This document shows positions 62,655 through 64,000 of a DNA stretch of 64,000 nt, one piece after another; position 1 is the stretch's first letter; every line of letters starts with the position of its first letter. Made by a program: the position numbers and the translations under genes. Origin of the DNA: an uncultured Bacteroidales bacterium (GTDB lineage Bacteria; Bacteroidota; Bacteroidia; Bacteroidales; UBA932); the NCBI GenBank assembly GCA_934700615.1, contig CAKUXR010000004.1, positions 68,592 to 132,591 of the forward strand, written 5' to 3'. The notes beneath the pieces were generated by a model, which did not search any database, was not told where the DNA came from, and saw only the letters and a list, made by a program, of their open reading frames with translations.

Positions 62655-64000
62655 ATGAAAATTGTTAAAATATTTGCTGCTGCGATCGCATCGCTGATGA
62701 TGTTTTCATCATGCAACTATTTGGACCATAACTTCAATGACCAGATGACTCTTGAAGAGGTGTTCAGCAAGCGGCCTACTACAGAAAGATTCTTGGCAGG
62801 AGTGTATTCTGTCATTCCTGACGGAATGTGGATTTTTAGCGGTTCTTTTATCCCTTGTGCGGATGATGCCTATTTTTCATGGGAGAAAATGGACTATGAG
62901 CTTGTAAGAAGCGGTAACTACAATGAATCTACAGTTGGCGTTGCAGGTGGCTGGACTCCTCAATTCAACCCTTGGGCAAAATATTATATTGCCATTAACC
63001 AGGCTTCTGTATTTATCTCTCACGTGGATGAATGTCTGGAACTTACTCCTCAGGAAAGATCGGAGATGAAAGCTGAGGCACGTGTTCTCAGAGCATATTA
63101 CTATTTCCTTCTGTTCCAGCAGTATGGCCCGATTTACATTTGGGGTGATAAAGAAGCGGACCTCGGTATTATGGGTGACAATGTGGACAGGAATACTGTT
63201 GATGAGTGTGTTGATTTTATGGCATCCCAGCTTGAAATGGCTGCCAATGATCTTCCTGTCAAGGTCGCAGACCCTACTACCTGGCAAGGACGAATCACCA
63301 AAGGATTTGCTCTTGGTCTAAGGTCAAGACTCCTCCTTTATGCTGCACGTCCTCTGTTTAATGGCGGTGGAGAAATCCAGTATGGAAGAAGTCTCGTGAA
63401 CAAATACGGCGAGCATATTTTTCCTCAGAGCGAAGACCCTCACAAGTGGGATCTGGCCGCAGAAGCTGCAAAACAGGTTATTGACATGGGTATCTATGAT
63501 CTTCACAAGACTTCAAAGGAGTTTGCTGACCCCGTAGAAAAAGGAATGAACTCTTACAGGGAAGTATTCGTGGAAAAATGGAACGAGGAACTTATTTTCG
63601 CCAGATACTATGGCTCAGCTGAAGTCTGGAACCAGAGAGTTGTTCCTCCGAGAGTGTTCGGAGTCGGACTCGGCGGTTATTCATGTACTCTTAAACTTGT
63701 GGATGCCTATCCGATGGCAAATGGTAAATATCCTGTTGTCGGCTATACGGACAATGGCGCAAAACCGATTGTTGACCCTACCTCAGGCTATCAGGCTGAC
63801 GGATTTACTGACGGATGGCTTCATCCGACACATAAGGACAAGGGAATCAAGGTGCATAACAGCATGAAGGGCAGAGACGGACGTTTCTACGCATCCATTT
63901 TCTTCAACGGAATGTATTGGATTCACGCAGATGGAACCAAACCGCAGTATAAACCTGTTACTTTCTTCACTGGCGGTACTTCAACTTATGCTCATCCAAG
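62655..64000 (+). CDS. SusD/RagB lipoprotein (3' end outside window)
   Basis: Open frame from the ATG at 62655 to the window edge, 448 codons with no stop. It begins MKIVKIFAAAIASLMMFSSC, a lipoprotein signal with lipobox FSSC, and continues with NYLDHNF and TTERFLAGVYSVI; the SusD core segment EARVLRAYYYFLLFQQYGPIYIW lies near residues 138-160. It pairs with the SusC directly upstream. The C-terminal RagB/SusD part is missing because the window ends. Confidence 0.93.
   Translation, partial: MKIVKIFAAAIASLMMFSSCNYLDHNFNDQMTLEEVFSKRPTTERFLAGVYSVIPDGMWIFSGSFIPCADDAYFSWEKMDYELVRSGNYNESTVGVAGGWTPQFNPWAKYYIAINQASVFISHVDECLELTPQERSEMKAEARVLRAYYYFLLFQQYGPIYIWGDKEADLGIMGDNVDRNTVDECVDFMASQLEMAANDLPVKVADPTTWQGRITKGFALGLRSRLLLYAARPLFNGGGEIQYGRSLVNKYGEHIFPQSEDPHKWDLAAEAAKQVIDMGIYDLHKTSKEFADPVEKGMNSYREVFVEKWNEELIFARYYGSAEVWNQRVVPPRVFGVGLGGYSCTLKLVDAYPMANGKYPVVGYTDNGAKPIVDPTSGYQADGFTDGWLHPTHKDKGIKVHNSMKGRDGRFYASIFFNGMYWIHADGTKPQYKPVTFFTGGTSTYAHP

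Overview
The window looks like chromosomal DNA from a member of the Bacteroidales, probably an uncultured gut lineage. The evidence is two SusC/SusD pairs, an ECF sigma/FecR pair, BACON-domain lipoproteins, an S46 dipeptidyl-peptidase, a transketolase split into two subunits, the rpsL-rpsG-fusA-rpsJ block without tuf, and promoters of the form TTTG-N19/20-TAnnTTTG. I cannot name the genus from sequence alone. No insertion sequence, integrase, phage module or CRISPR array was seen.

Layout. 1-4.8 kb: a serine hydrolase cut by the window edge and, convergent to it, dnaE. 4.9-17.5 kb: a long co-directional block with a TonB-dependent receptor, a DUF4876 lipoprotein, a second outer-membrane barrel, a fimbrillin/FISUMP lipoprotein, a NapH-like membrane ferredoxin with an HMA-like tail, a DPP7-type peptidase and a metallo-beta-lactamase-fold lipoprotein. 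17.6-20.8 kb: tRNA-Ser(GCT), a hairpin-rich element with a duplicated tRNA 3' end, two copies of a ~500-bp intergenic repeat, and a repeat-built lipoprotein. 20.8-26.4 kb: the L-rhamnose locus (AraC regulator divergent from rhaB-rhaA-rhaT-rhaD), bracketed by direct copies of that repeat. 27.1-30.4 kb: an S9 peptidase and a DUF3298 lipoprotein. 30.4-43.1 kb: an ECF sigma/FecR/SusC/SusD locus whose enzymes are a phosphodiester glycosidase and an endonuclease/exonuclease/phosphatase-fold protein rather than glycoside hydrolases. 43.1-47.1 kb: an AAA/DUF234 ATPase and a second repeat-built lipoprotein. 47.3-50.9 kb: ribosomal proteins S12, S7 and S10, EF-G and tRNA-Met. 51-56 kb: split transketolase, an ECF sigma with a probable anti-sigma and a Spy/CpxP-like protein, then TrmN6 and a LolD-like ATPase on the other strand. 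56.2-64 kb: a second SusCD locus with an AGE-family epimerase and an unrecognised lipoprotein, running off the window.

The most unusual signal is not a gene. The 7-mer GTCAATG (reverse complement CATTGAC) occurs about 97 times by hand count, against about 8 expected by chance, in both orientations, in all reading frames and between genes, sometimes as overlapping pairs. It behaves like a genome-wide species-specific motif (DNA-uptake-like, HIP1-like, methylation or chromosome-organisation site).
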